A DNA stretch of 35,217 nt, taken from NCBI GenBank assembly GCA_004799435.1, contig SSMV01000012.1, positions 1 through 35,217 of the forward strand, given 5' to 3'. The notes under the pieces were generated by a model. The model did no database searches. It saw only the letters and a program-made list of their open reading frames with translations, and was not told the DNA's origin. Position 1 is the stretch's first letter. Each line of letters opens with the position of its first letter. This DNA comes from Bradyrhizobium sp. Its GTDB lineage: Bacteria; Pseudomonadota; Alphaproteobacteria; Rhizobiales; Beijerinckiaceae. Position numbers and translations under genes: made by a program. This document shows, piece by piece, positions 24,441 to 33,421 of this stretch.

Positions 24441-24533
24441 GCGTGAGCGACGAAGCGACGCACAGGCGGAGAGTTCGAAACGTGAGACTGGTTCGCCGAT
24501 CAGAATGCGGCTTCCGGTTTCATCAAGAGCAGG

Positions 24534-24548
24534 GCGGGTGTGACCCGC
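24534..24548 (+). promoter_or_regulatory. Small hairpin in the leader of the sugar-binding-protein gene
   Basis: GCGGGT-GTG-ACCCGC forms a perfect 6-bp stem a few bases ahead of the AAGGGAG ribosome-binding site of the binding-protein gene, within a 126-bp spacer after the lactonase gene. It may mark an RNA end that protects the downstream message. Confidence 0.4.
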
Positions 24549-24566
24549 GTACAAAGGGAGAGAACG

Positions 24567-25601
24567 ATGAACAGCTACCCGAAGAGCGCCGTTGCGGCCG
24601 CGACTCTGTTTGCGCTGATGGCGCTTAGTTCCGGCGCGGCCCTGGCGTCGAGCAATAAGATCGCCCTCATGCCGGGCGGACCGCATCCCTATTTCGCGCC
24701 CTGGGAGCAAGCGGCGGCGGACGCAAAGAAGGATTTCGGCATTGGGGACGTCCAGTACAAAGTCCCAGCCGAGTGGAAACTCGATCTGCAAACCGAATTG
24801 ATGGAGAGTCTCGCGACCCAGGGCTATGTCGGCTTCGGCTTTTTCCCCGGCGATGCAGTGGGCATCAATTCGACGCTTCAGGAACTGTCCGCCAACGGCG
24901 GCGTCTCCGCGGCGCTTGCCGGATGCGCGCAGGATCCGACCAAGGCCGCTTTCTGCCTCGGCACTGACGTCTATAAGGCGGCCTATGTCGGCGCGCAGGC
25001 GCTCATCAAGGCGATGGGCGGCAAGGGCAGGATCGTTCATCTCGCGGGACTCGTCATCGACCCCAACACGAAGCTTCGCATGGCGGCGATCGAGAAGGCG
25101 GTCGGCGAGACGAATGGCGCGGTGACGCTCGTTCAGCACATCACCGATCTCGACGCGCAGGAGGCCGCCGACCAAAAGATCAACGCGTTGCTCGGCGCGC
25201 AGAAGGACCAGATCGACGGCCTGATCGCGACCGCCTATATTCCCTCGACAGTGGCCGCCAAAGCGCTGCGCAATCTCGGCGACAAGCGCATCAAGCTGAT
25301 CGGCATGGACGACGACAAAATCGTGCTTGACGGCATTCGCGACGGGTTTGTCGCCGGCACGATGGCGCAGAACGCCTATGGTCAGGGCTATATCGGCGCC
25401 TATGCGCTCGATCTGCTCGCCAGCGGCTGCAAGGTCAAGGACGACGCGCCCTTCCAGAAGACGCCGCAAACAGCCAAGTTCATCGACTCTGGCACGGTGC
25501 TGATCCAGAAGGCGAATGTCGATACTTATGCGGACGACCTCAAGAAGGTTACCGCAGAGATCCAGGGCGGGTTCAAGGCCAAGTTCCTCGCCTGCAAGTA
25601 A
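24567..25601 (+). CDS. Sugar ABC transporter substrate-binding protein (ribose type)
   Basis: A 344-residue periplasmic binding protein with a clear Sec signal (hydrophobic residues about 8-26, cleavage likely after Ala27 in GAALA-SS). The mature part shows KIALMPGGPHPYFAPWEQAA and FVAGTMAQNAYGQGYIGAYA, as in the Peripla_BP_4 sugar family. AAGGGAG stands seven bases ahead of the ATG at 24567; a further in-frame upstream start would spoil the signal. It is followed by two permease genes and the ATPase gene, forming a full importer. The probable ligand is the sugar or polyol degraded by the flanking enzymes. Confidence 0.9.
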   Translation: MNSYPKSAVAAATLFALMALSSGAALASSNKIALMPGGPHPYFAPWEQAAADAKKDFGIGDVQYKVPAEWKLDLQTELMESLATQGYVGFGFFPGDAVGINSTLQELSANGGVSAALAGCAQDPTKAAFCLGTDVYKAAYVGAQALIKAMGGKGRIVHLAGLVIDPNTKLRMAAIEKAVGETNGAVTLVQHITDLDAQEAADQKINALLGAQKDQIDGLIATAYIPSTVAAKALRNLGDKRIKLIGMDDDKIVLDGIRDGFVAGTMAQNAYGQGYIGAYALDLLASGCKVKDDAPFQKTPQTAKFIDSGTVLIQKANVDTYADDLKKVTAEIQGGFKAKFLACK

Positions 25602-25657
25602 GACGCGGCGCTTCGCCTCGAGAGACGCCTCGGATCATCTGAGAACCGGACGGGATA

Positions 25658-26659
25658 ATGACAGCCGACAAGCCCGCAACCGCCGGACGTCTCTCAATCC
25701 TTTCGCTCGCGAGCTCGAATCTTTTCGGGCTCGCGGCGATCGTCGCCGTGTTCTGGGCGATTTTCGTCAGCCTGACGCCTAACATTGCGTCGTCTTTCAG
25801 CCTGTTCGCGATTTCGCGCTCGCTTGGCATCGACATCGTCGTCGGATTTTCGACGATGGTCGTGCTGGCGACCGGCGGCATGAATCTTGCAATCGGCTCG
25901 ATCGGCGTTTGCGCCGTCATGTTCGCCGGCTACCTGATGCAGGAGCTCGGCGTTCCGTCGCCGCTCGCATTGCTTGCCGCATTGATGCTTGGGGCCGCAT
26001 CCGGCTGGGCGAATGGCGTTACCATTGTCACGACCGGCGCCAACGCCTTCGTCGTGACGCTGGCGAGCGCAAGCCTGTTCTTCGGCGCCATGCTGATAAC
26101 GACCCACGGCACGCCTTTCGAGGGCCTGCCGCCAGAACTGGCCGACTTCGGCCGAATGCGTTGGGGTTTCGTCTCGCCAATGCTGGCGCTCGCCCTGGCG
26201 ATCGGGGTCGCGCTGGCGATACTCTTTCACTTCACGGCGCTCGGACGCGAAATCCTGTCGGTCGGCGCGAACACCCGCGCGGCGCGCATGTCTGGCGTTC
26301 GCGTCGGCCGCGCGATTGTTGTTGCGCACACGCTGTCGGGGCTCCTCGCCGCGGTCGCCGGGCTCATGACCATGGCGAGGCTCGGCGCGGCGATTCCGGC
26401 GATCGGACGCGACTGGCTTTTGCCCTCCTTCCTCGCGCCGGTGCTCGGCGGCACATTGCTATCGGGCGGCGCGGTGTCGATCGGCGGGACGATTCTCGGC
26501 GCCTTGTTGATCGCAACCCTGCGTGCGGGAATCCTCACTTTGCAGGTTGCAAACTTCTGGTTGCAACTTTTTCTCGGACTCGTGCTGCTCTGTTCGGTCG
26601 CGCTTGACCGCTATCGCGGCGGTTACCTCGAGCGAAAGAGCGCGAGGGTTCGTGCATGA
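25658..26659 (+). CDS. Sugar ABC transporter permease (RbsC type)
   Basis: A 333-residue inner-membrane permease of the BPD_transp_2 family. Landmarks are TMVVLATGGMNLAIGSIGVC near residues 67-90, GWANGVTIVTTGANAFVVTLAS, and FTALGREILSVGANTRAARM followed by SGV, the cytoplasmic coupling loop. The stop overlaps the next permease gene by 4 bp (ATGA at 26656). It differs from the second permease, so the channel is a heterodimer. Confidence 0.9.
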   Translation: MTADKPATAGRLSILSLASSNLFGLAAIVAVFWAIFVSLTPNIASSFSLFAISRSLGIDIVVGFSTMVVLATGGMNLAIGSIGVCAVMFAGYLMQELGVPSPLALLAALMLGAASGWANGVTIVTTGANAFVVTLASASLFFGAMLITTHGTPFEGLPPELADFGRMRWGFVSPMLALALAIGVALAILFHFTALGREILSVGANTRAARMSGVRVGRAIVVAHTLSGLLAAVAGLMTMARLGAAIPAIGRDWLLPSFLAPVLGGTLLSGGAVSIGGTILGALLIATLRAGILTLQVANFWLQLFLGLVLLCSVALDRYRGGYLERKSARVRA

Positions 26660-27603
26660 ACACGCGCCTTTTGGAGAAGGAATGGCCGGCGCTCGCGGTC
26701 GCGATCGCTTTGGGCTTCGGCTTCCTCGCGGCGACTTCGCCCGCCTTCCTGACCGAGTTCAACATCTATGTCCTGCTGCGTTCGTTCTGCATCTCGCTGC
26801 TCGTCGCCTTCTCTCAAATGACGACGCTGGCGGTCGGGCAGCTCAACGTCTCGATCGGCGCGCTCGGCGGATTGGTGGCGATCGTCGCCGGCGGTCTGAT
26901 GGAGAAACTCGGCGTCCCGATCGGCGTCGCCTTGGCGGCCGGGCTCGCGCTCGGCGCGCTCTGTGGCTTCGTTAACGGCGTGCTGGTGACGCGCACCGGG
27001 ATTGACGGATTCATCGTTACGCTCGCGACCGCCTCGGTGTTCGATGGAATCAATCTGGGGATCACCAAGTCGATCCCCTTTTACAAAATGCCCGCGGCGC
27101 TGGTCGCCTTCGGGACGGCGCGCTTCCATGCGCTGCCCTATCTTCTGATCCCGCCTGTGCTGGCGGCGATCGCGCTGGCGATCTTTCTCGCCCGAACGTC
27201 GCTTGGCCGATATCTGCTTGCGGTCGGCGGCAACCCACAGGCGGCCGAACTTTCCGGCGTGCCGCGGGCTCGCATCATCGTGCTGGCGCATAGTCTGTCG
27301 GGCTTTCTTGCCGCCGGTGCGGCGCTTCTCGCCCTCGCGCAATTGGGCTCGGCGCAGCCGACCATTGGCTCCGACTGGCTGATCCTCTCTTTTGCCGCGC
27401 CGATCATCGGCGGCGCGGCGCTGGGCGGCGGCTATGTCTCGGTCCTCGCAACCGCGCTGGCGGTTGTGTTGTTGACGCTGATCCAAAACGGTCTGGTGCT
27501 CGAACAGGTCGATCCCTTCTGGGTGGAATTCCTGCTTGGCGGACTAATCCTCGCCGCGGTCGGATTCGACCGACTGCGCGCCGCCCGCGCCGGAGGCGGG
27601 TGA
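26656..27603 (+). CDS. Sugar ABC transporter permease (RbsC type), second
   Basis: A 315-residue permease paralogous to its neighbour. It shows FSQMTTLAVGQLNVSIGALG, CGFVNGVLVTRTGIDGFIVT and RTSLGRYLLAVGGNPQAAEL followed by SGV. It begins in an ATGA overlap with the first permease and ends overlapping the ATPase start (TGATG at 27601-27605), so the three are tightly coupled in translation. Confidence 0.9.
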   Translation: MNTRLLEKEWPALAVAIALGFGFLAATSPAFLTEFNIYVLLRSFCISLLVAFSQMTTLAVGQLNVSIGALGGLVAIVAGGLMEKLGVPIGVALAAGLALGALCGFVNGVLVTRTGIDGFIVTLATASVFDGINLGITKSIPFYKMPAALVAFGTARFHALPYLLIPPVLAAIALAIFLARTSLGRYLLAVGGNPQAAELSGVPRARIIVLAHSLSGFLAAGAALLALAQLGSAQPTIGSDWLILSFAAPIIGGAALGGGYVSVLATALAVVLLTLIQNGLVLEQVDPFWVEFLLGGLILAAVGFDRLRAARAGGG

Positions 27604-29099
27604 TGCGCCTTGCGGTCGAGAATGTCGGCAAGTCGTTTCCAGGCGTCGTCGCCCTCGACGGCGCGTCGCTTCGTCTGGAGCCGGGCGAAATCCACGCTTT
27701 GGTCGGCGAGAACGGCGCCGGCAAGTCGACCCTGATCAAGATACTCACCGGGATTTACCGTCCCGATCGCGGGCGGCTCACAATCGACGACAAGGAGGCG
27801 CGCTTCGCCTCCGCGCGCGACGCCATCGCTTCGGGCATCGGCGCGGTCCATCAGGAGCGCAACCTGGTGCCCCGTTTCACGGTGGGAGAGAATATCGCGC
27901 TCGAACAGTTGCCGATGCGCTTCGGCTTTGTCGATTTCGACGCGGTCCATAAGCGTGCGCGAAAGTTCCTCGACGCAATCGACTCCTCCATCGACACGCG
28001 CACGGAAGTGCGAAGGCTCTCGGTTGCGCAGATGCAGATCGTCGAGATCGCCAAGGCGCTTTCCCTCGATAGCGGCGTGCTGCTGCTCGACGAGCCGACG
28101 GCCTCGATCACCGGTCACGAGGCGGACGCCCTGTTTCTGATCCTCCGCCGCCTGAAGGCCCAGGGCAAGGCGATCGCTTTCGTTGGGCATCGATTGGAGG
28201 AAGTGCTCTCCATCTGCGATCGCATAACGGTGCTGCGCGACGGGAAAGTCATGCTCTCGGGCGAACCTGTCGCGAAGGTCGATCGCGCGCGCGTTGTCCG
28301 CGAGATGGTTGGGCGCGAGGAGCGAATTGCTGAGTTTGAGCGCGCCATCCCCCAGTCAGACACGCCAGCCATGGAAGCGCGCGAACTGGCGACGGCGCGC
28401 GGGCACGTCGGCATAGATTTCAAACTGATGAAGGGCGAAATCCTTGGCCTCTATGGTTTGGTTGGCGCTGGGCGCACCGAGCTCGCCCGCGCCCTGGTTG
28501 GCGACGAGCGGATCGTTGGCGGGCAACTGCTGATGGACGGCACGCCTGTCGCCTCGCGCAATGTCGCCGATGCGGTCCATCGGCAAAAAATCGGCTATGT
28601 TTCCGAGGATCGCAAGGGTGAAGGCCTGATCCTCGCCCATTCCGTCCGCGCCAATCTGGCCATCACGATTTGGCGGCGTATTGCGGATCGCCTCGGTCTG
28701 TTGCGGCGCAGCTCCGAGTTGCGCGTCGTCGCCCCGATCGCGGCCAGGCTCGATGTGCGCACAGGGTCGCTGGAGCGCGAAGTCATCAAGCTCTCCGGCG
28801 GCAACCAGCAAAAGGTGTCGATCGGGAAATGGCTCGCCGCCGAGGTGAAGGTGCTGCTGGTCGACGAGCCCACGGTTGGGGTGGACGTCAACGCCAAAGC
28901 GGCGATCCATGAAGCGATCGCCGGCGTCGCGCGCGAGGGTGTCGCTGTGTTGCTGATTTCGAGCGACTTGCCGGAAATGGTCGCGCTCGCCGATCGCGTG
29001 CTGGTCATGCGCGATTTCGCATTGATCGGCGAAGTCGAGAACGACCGCAATCTGGAGCGGGTCTCGCGCCTGATCATGGAATTGATCCAGAGCCGCTAA
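27603..29099 (+). CDS. Sugar ABC transporter double ATPase (RbsA type)
   Basis: A 498-residue protein with two ATPase domains. Domain 1 has GENGAGKS (35-42), signature-region LSVAQMQIVEIA and LLLDEPTASIT. Domain 2 has the usual degenerate Walker A GLVGAGRTELA, an intact signature LSGGNQQKVSIGKW and VDEPTVGVDV. This pattern is normal for RbsA/MglA/XylG proteins. The ATG at 27603 lies six bases after GGAGG; the GTG at 27600 is also in frame but too close to that site. It ends the importer operon. Confidence 0.92.
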   Translation: MRLAVENVGKSFPGVVALDGASLRLEPGEIHALVGENGAGKSTLIKILTGIYRPDRGRLTIDDKEARFASARDAIASGIGAVHQERNLVPRFTVGENIALEQLPMRFGFVDFDAVHKRARKFLDAIDSSIDTRTEVRRLSVAQMQIVEIAKALSLDSGVLLLDEPTASITGHEADALFLILRRLKAQGKAIAFVGHRLEEVLSICDRITVLRDGKVMLSGEPVAKVDRARVVREMVGREERIAEFERAIPQSDTPAMEARELATARGHVGIDFKLMKGEILGLYGLVGAGRTELARALVGDERIVGGQLLMDGTPVASRNVADAVHRQKIGYVSEDRKGEGLILAHSVRANLAITIWRRIADRLGLLRRSSELRVVAPIAARLDVRTGSLEREVIKLSGGNQQKVSIGKWLAAEVKVLLVDEPTVGVDVNAKAAIHEAIAGVAREGVAVLLISSDLPEMVALADRVLVMRDFALIGEVENDRNLERVSRLIMELIQSR

Positions 29100-29170
29100 T
29101 GGCCAAGCCTGCGCCTGATAGCGAGGGGCTCCCTTGCACCACCGCATCGCGGGAGGTTTTGGATTCGATA

Positions 29171-29215
29171 TTGACTCCGGCCGCCGCCGCGAATATGCGT
29201 TGGAATAACGTTTCA
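29171..29215 (+). promoter_or_regulatory. Promoter and LacI-type operator upstream of the lacI-family gene
   Basis: TTGACT (29171-29176) and TATGCG (29194-29199), 17 bp apart, form a plausible promoter. The motif TAACGTTTCA (29206-29215) follows directly and recurs twice at 30382-30417. CGCGAATATG (29188-29197) also recurs, inverted, at 30390-30399. Likely the autoregulatory site of the LacI protein. Confidence 0.5.
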
Positions 29216-29242
29216 TAATAGGCAATGCGAGCCGGGGGGGAC

Positions 29243-30274
29243 ATGCGCGGCAAGCCGACCATGATTGATGTCGCCGATGAGGGCGGGATTTCGCTCGGCA
29301 CAGTGTCCAAGGTCCTACGGGGCGACCCGACGGTCTCGTCGAAATTGCGCGAGCGCGTTCTCGCCGCCTGCCGGAAATTGAATTATCAGCGAAATTGGAT
29401 TGCCGCGAGCTTGCGAAGCCGGCAAACCAATACGGTCGGCATCATTATTCCGGACATCCTGAACACGTTCTACGCGACGCTCGTCGAGAAGCTGGAGAAT
29501 CTTGCGTCGGTCGGCGGCTATACGGTTGTGATCGTGACGACCGGTGAGGAGCCGCAGCGGGCTCTGCAACGCATCAATGTGGTCAAGGACAGGCTGGTCG
29601 ACGGGGTGATCGTCATCCCGTCACTGGGCAGCTCCGAGACGCTCGCATCTTCGGTGGGCGCCGACCTGCCCTGCGTGATTGTCGACCGCGTCGCCGCCGA
29701 CAATCCATTCCCAAGCGTCGCCACCGATAATTTCGACGCGGCGTATCAGGGCGCAAGATATCTGCTTTCGCTAGGCCATAGACACATCGCGATCGCCGCA
29801 AACTCGCCGCGACTCTGGAACACCCGCGAGCGAATTGCCGGCTTTGAGCGCGCGATGGCTGAGGGCAACGGGAGGGCGGACGTCAGGATAGTCGGGATGA
29901 CGGTCGAGGAGGCCCGAATCTCTCTTGAGGGCCTGTTGGGCGAGAGAGAGCGGCCTACCGCGCTCTTCACATCCAACAACCTTGTCACGCTGGGCGCCGT
30001 CGGCGCTTTGCGGAGCTGTGGCGTCAGCGTGCCTCACGAAATCTCCCTTTTGGCCTTTGACGATTTCGAGTGGCTGAGATTGTTGCGACCGGCGATCAGC
30101 GCAATCAACCAGCCCGCAGATCAGATCGCGGTGGAAGCCTGGCGCCTTCTCTCGCACCAGATGAGCGGGCGACCGGTGTCGAACCCGCATGTCCGCGCGG
30201 CGGGCCAACTGGTTATACGCGAGTCCACTGCACAGCATGGGCGGATCGGCAAAAGGGCGGGAGCGCGCGAGTAG
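29243..30274 (+). CDS. LacI-family transcriptional regulator
   Basis: A 343-residue repressor. The N-terminal helix-turn-helix and hinge read TMIDVADEGGISLGTVSKVL and LNYQRNWIAASLRSRQTNTV, and a ribose-type ligand-binding domain follows (GIIIPDILNTFYATLVEKLE; LLAFDDFEWLRLLRPAISAI). I chose ATG 29243; ATG 29225 would add six residues (MRAGGD), and both have G-rich leaders, so the start is uncertain. It lies between the importer operon and the PHP-kinase operon, and the repeats TAACGTTTCA upstream of it and of the PHP gene suggest it regulates both, with a sugar or sugar phosphate as effector. Confidence 0.9.
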   Translation: MRGKPTMIDVADEGGISLGTVSKVLRGDPTVSSKLRERVLAACRKLNYQRNWIAASLRSRQTNTVGIIIPDILNTFYATLVEKLENLASVGGYTVVIVTTGEEPQRALQRINVVKDRLVDGVIVIPSLGSSETLASSVGADLPCVIVDRVAADNPFPSVATDNFDAAYQGARYLLSLGHRHIAIAANSPRLWNTRERIAGFERAMAEGNGRADVRIVGMTVEEARISLEGLLGERERPTALFTSNNLVTLGAVGALRSCGVSVPHEISLLAFDDFEWLRLLRPAISAINQPADQIAVEAWRLLSHQMSGRPVSNPHVRAAGQLVIRESTAQHGRIGKRAGARE

Positions 30275-30381
30275 GTTTCGCTGGTGACGTCGCGTTTGTA
30301 GCAGGCGGCGGTCGTGCTGCCGATTTTGATCTCGGCCACCGTGTCGAAAGTTTGTGTCTCTAGGGAGTGAATCTTGTCGTA

Positions 30382-30417
30382 TAACGTTTCATATTCGCGC
30401 TCATATGTAACGTTTCA
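30382..30417 (+). promoter_or_regulatory. Tandem LacI-type operators upstream of the PHP-kinase operon
   Basis: Two copies of TAACGTTTCA (30382-30391 and 30408-30417), 26 bp start to start, lie about 150-185 bp ahead of the PHP gene. The rest of the 292-bp spacer (30275-30566) shows no gene I can support. Two sites in the same orientation near the promoter suggest co-operative repression. Confidence 0.55.
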
Positions 30418-30566
30418 CGACGGCGGGCAAAGCGTCTTCGTCGGGAGTTTTGGCGCGGCTCAATCGCATGCGCCCCGCCGCGGCGCGGCGGTCGCGAGGA
30501 TGCGGCGCACCGACGGACTTTGGTCACGGTCGAAGACGCGCCTTACCGCGCGTGGAGTGGGCGACG

Positions 30567-31862
30567 ATGGACGTTAAGGAACTGGAGCTTCAGCTCGACG
30601 ACTTTGATCGCGCCCGCCGGCAAGAGGCGCTGGCGATGCTTTGGCAGGCCGCGCTGCGTGGCGAAATCACGCTTCCGGCGCGGAGCGGCTCGGTCAACCT
30701 TCATGCGCATACGTTCTTTTCCTACAATGCCTACGGTTACTCGCCATCCAAGTTCGCCTGGCTGGCGCGCAAGGCCGGCCTGCTCGCCGCTGGAATTGTC
30801 GATTTTGACGTTCTCGACGGCGTCGACGAATTCCTCGAGGCGGGCGAACTGATCGGGCTCAGGACCTGCGCCAGCATCGAGTCGCGCGTCTACGTGCCGG
30901 AATTTGCGACGCTGGTGATCAATTCGCCCGGCGAACCCGGCGTCGCCTACCATATGGGCGTCGGTTTTCCGCGTGCGACGACCCATCCGTTTCTCTCGAA
31001 GATGCGCTCGGCGGCGCAGACCCGCACGCGGGGGATGATCAAGCGCGTCAATCGGTTTCTCGATCCCGTGCGCATCGATTTCGATCGCGATGTCGCGCCG
31101 CTGTCGCCGAACGGCAACGTCACCGAGCGTCACCTCTGCGAAGCCTATGAGCGTCAGGCGATCGCCGTGTTTGCCGACCCGGCGCGCCGCGCCAAATTCT
31201 GGAAAGAGCGGTTGGGGGACGCGCCCGATGACAGCGCGAAGCTGCGCGCGCTCATCCGCGCCAAGACGATGAAGAAGGGCGGCGTCGGCTATGTCGCGCC
31301 GGACAAAGGTTCGTTCCCGGAAATTGCGCAGATGAATCGCTTCGTTATCGAGGCGGGCGCAATCCCGACGATTGCCTGGCTCGACGGCTTGAGCGACGGC
31401 GAACGGCGGATGGATGAATATATCGACACCGCCATGGCCTCTGGGGCGGCGGCTTTAAACGTCATCCCCGATTGCAATTACACGCCCGGTTCGCCCAGCG
31501 ACAAGGCGAAGAATTTGCACGGCGTCGTAAGCCTCGCCGAGCGTCGCGGCTTTCCGGTCGTCGCCGGCACTGAAATGAACACCTATGGCCAGAAGTTCGT
31601 CGACTCATTTGACTCGACCGACCTGAAGCCTTTGGCGCCGACCTTCGCCCGCAGCGCATACATCGTCTATGCGCACACGGTTTTGCGACGAGAGCTCGGG
31701 GTTGGCTATCTCGGTCAATGGGCTGAGGCAAACTTCACTTCGGTCGCGACGAAGAATGACTTCTTCTTCGCAGTCGGACGCGCGTTGCAGCCCGGCAAAG
31801 ACATGCTCGTCGGCGCAGACGCTGACGCGTCGCCGCGACAGCTCTTGAACATGCTCGGTTAG
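30567..31862 (+). CDS. PHP-domain metal-dependent hydrolase
   Basis: A 431-residue protein with a PHP (polymerase and histidinol phosphatase) fold. The first metal motif HAH is at residues 46-48 (VNLHAHTFFSYNAYGYSPSK), then GIVDFDVLDGVDEFLEA, CASIESRVYVPEFA and a late GTEMNTYGQKFVD. PHP proteins are usually phosphoesterases, so it may dephosphorylate or cleave a phosphorylated intermediate of the neighbouring kinase pathway. The ATG at 30567 follows GGAG by nine bases; the frame is open upstream but Arg-rich and unlikely. It opens the second sugar operon, behind two LacI-type sites. The substrate is unknown. Confidence 0.8.
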   Translation: MDVKELELQLDDFDRARRQEALAMLWQAALRGEITLPARSGSVNLHAHTFFSYNAYGYSPSKFAWLARKAGLLAAGIVDFDVLDGVDEFLEAGELIGLRTCASIESRVYVPEFATLVINSPGEPGVAYHMGVGFPRATTHPFLSKMRSAAQTRTRGMIKRVNRFLDPVRIDFDRDVAPLSPNGNVTERHLCEAYERQAIAVFADPARRAKFWKERLGDAPDDSAKLRALIRAKTMKKGGVGYVAPDKGSFPEIAQMNRFVIEAGAIPTIAWLDGLSDGERRMDEYIDTAMASGAAALNVIPDCNYTPGSPSDKAKNLHGVVSLAERRGFPVVAGTEMNTYGQKFVDSFDSTDLKPLAPTFARSAYIVYAHTVLRRELGVGYLGQWAEANFTSVATKNDFFFAVGRALQPGKDMLVGADADASPRQLLNMLG

Positions 31863-31873
31863 GAGGAACACCC

Positions 31874-31921
31874 GTGAAGGCGGACTTGCGCATTGCTCGC
31901 TCATATAGGCCAAGGCGGTAA
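31874..31921 (+). CDS. Candidate 15-residue leader ORF ahead of the kinase gene
   Basis: A consensus AGGAGG (31861-31866) stands seven bases before a GTG that opens a 15-codon frame ending in TAA at 31919-31921, seven bases before the kinase ATG (31929). The peptide is basic (VKADLRIARSYRPRR). It may be a translated leader that couples the PHP and kinase genes, or a remnant of an older kinase start shifted out of frame. Confidence 0.35.
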   Translation: MKADLRIARSYRPRR

Positions 31922-31928
31922 GTCCGAC

Positions 31929-33353
31929 ATGACCGCGAGCGCTCCACGAGGCATAGCTGTCGTCGATATCGGCGCGACAACCAGCAAGGTTGTTCTCTTC
32001 GATTCCGAGCTCGGCGAAATCGACACGCGCAGGACAGAAACTGTCCACCGCGCCGCGCCGCCCTATCGCCACATCGATGCGCAGCGCGTTGTCGAATTCA
32101 CCGCTGGGGCAATCGGCGAGCTCGATCGCGTTCTGCCGATCGACGTGATCGTCGTCAGCGCTTGCGGCTCGACGCTCGGCTGCGTCGACGAGAACGGCGA
32201 GCTCGCGGCTCCCGTCATGGATTATCTCGCCGAGCCGCCGGCGGAGATCGTCGAGGGCTACACAAAAATTGCGCCGCGCTTCGCGGAGACGTTTTGTAAC
32301 ACATGGCCCGCAGCGCTTTCGCTCGGCATGCAGCTCTATTGGCTTGAAACCGCCTTTCCTGACGCATTCACCCGGATCCGGTCGATTATGACCTGGAGCC
32401 AATATCTCGCCTTCCGTCTTGGCGGGCGCCAGACATGCGAGATCTCTACACTGGGGGCCTTCTCGCAACTTCTCGACGTGGTGAAAGGCGACTTCTCCTC
32501 GCTCGTTCGGCAGCGCGGCTGGGTCGGGCGTTTCGCGCCGCTCACACGCGCCTGGGACGACATTGGCGAACTAAGCGGCGAATTTCGCCCCGCGATGTTT
32601 TCCGGCCGCGGGCGCATTGTCTGCGGCGTTCATGATTCCGACGCCAACTATCTGCGCTACCTCGCCGCGGGTTTCGATGAGCTGACGCTGCTTTCGACCG
32701 GCACTTTCATCGTCGTCTTCGAAAGTCAGGCGAATGTCTTCGGTCTCGATCCCGGCCGCGAGACCTTCTCGTTTACGAATGTGTTCGGACGGCCGGTCGG
32801 TTGTTGCGGATTCTTCGGCGGTCGCGAGTTTGACACTCTCCTTGCGCGCGCGGCGCCCTCCGAGGCGACGGCGGCCGAGATTCAGGCGATTATCGCCGAA
32901 GGCGTTTTCGCATTGCCATCATTCAGCGACGCCGGCGGCCCGGTTGCCGGCAGCGCCAATCGCGGCCGCATCGAGGGGCCCTTCACAGGAGTGCCCGCGC
33001 AGCGCGCTTCGCTCGCGACGATTTACACCGCGTTGATGACGTCCGAAGCGCTCGACGCAGTCGATTCGCGTTCGCCGATCGTCGTCGACGGCCCATTCTC
33101 GCGCAACAGTCTCTTCTGTTCGCTGGTCGCGGCGCTGCGCCCCGGCCAACGCGTCGCTTCCTCTCTGGCCCAGGAGGGAACCGCGGCCGGCGCCGCCGTG
33201 CTGGCTCTGATGAAGCCGGCCGGCGAGTTGCCGAAATTTGCCGTCGAGCTGAAGCCGCACGAGCCTGGAGCATTCCCGGGCCTCGCCGCCTATCAGCGGA
33301 CGTGGCGGGCGAAAGCCCGTTCCGACGCCTTGATGACTTCGGTGCTGTCATGA
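31929..33353 (+). CDS. FGGY-family carbohydrate kinase
   Basis: A 474-residue sugar kinase. The first phosphate-binding loop is in GIAVVDIGATTSKVVLFD (residues 8-25), the catalytic Asp is Asp236 in CGVHDSDAN, and the second ATP motifs are LLSTGTFIVVF and VVDGPFSRN. It should phosphorylate a ketose or polyol with ATP; sequence details such as WLETAFPDAFTRIRSIMTWS recall the fuculokinase/rhamnulokinase branch, but specificity is not certain. The ATG at 31929 is chosen because it begins just before the kinase fold; its own ribosome-binding site is modest (AGGCGGTAAG). It ends 68 bp before the dehydrogenase start chosen here. Confidence 0.88.
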   Translation: MTASAPRGIAVVDIGATTSKVVLFDSELGEIDTRRTETVHRAAPPYRHIDAQRVVEFTAGAIGELDRVLPIDVIVVSACGSTLGCVDENGELAAPVMDYLAEPPAEIVEGYTKIAPRFAETFCNTWPAALSLGMQLYWLETAFPDAFTRIRSIMTWSQYLAFRLGGRQTCEISTLGAFSQLLDVVKGDFSSLVRQRGWVGRFAPLTRAWDDIGELSGEFRPAMFSGRGRIVCGVHDSDANYLRYLAAGFDELTLLSTGTFIVVFESQANVFGLDPGRETFSFTNVFGRPVGCCGFFGGREFDTLLARAAPSEATAAEIQAIIAEGVFALPSFSDAGGPVAGSANRGRIEGPFTGVPAQRASLATIYTALMTSEALDAVDSRSPIVVDGPFSRNSLFCSLVAALRPGQRVASSLAQEGTAAGAAVLALMKPAGELPKFAVELKPHEPGAFPGLAAYQRTWRAKARSDALMTSVLS

Positions 33354-33421
33354 AGTCCGGGGTCGCTAATTTTCGAGGTCCACGCGTGCGCGCGCATTCG
33401 AAGACGGAACGGGACAATGCC

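Noticed and set aside
23538-25469. Leftward 643-codon open frame opposite the lactonase and binding-protein genes
   Set aside because: Asp/Arg/His-rich shadow of two well-supported genes; no recognisable domain.
29129-29160. Terminator after the sugar ABC operon
   Set aside because: CTCCC and GGGAG are followed by four T, but the stem is only 5 bp with a loop of nearly 20 nt, too weak to call.
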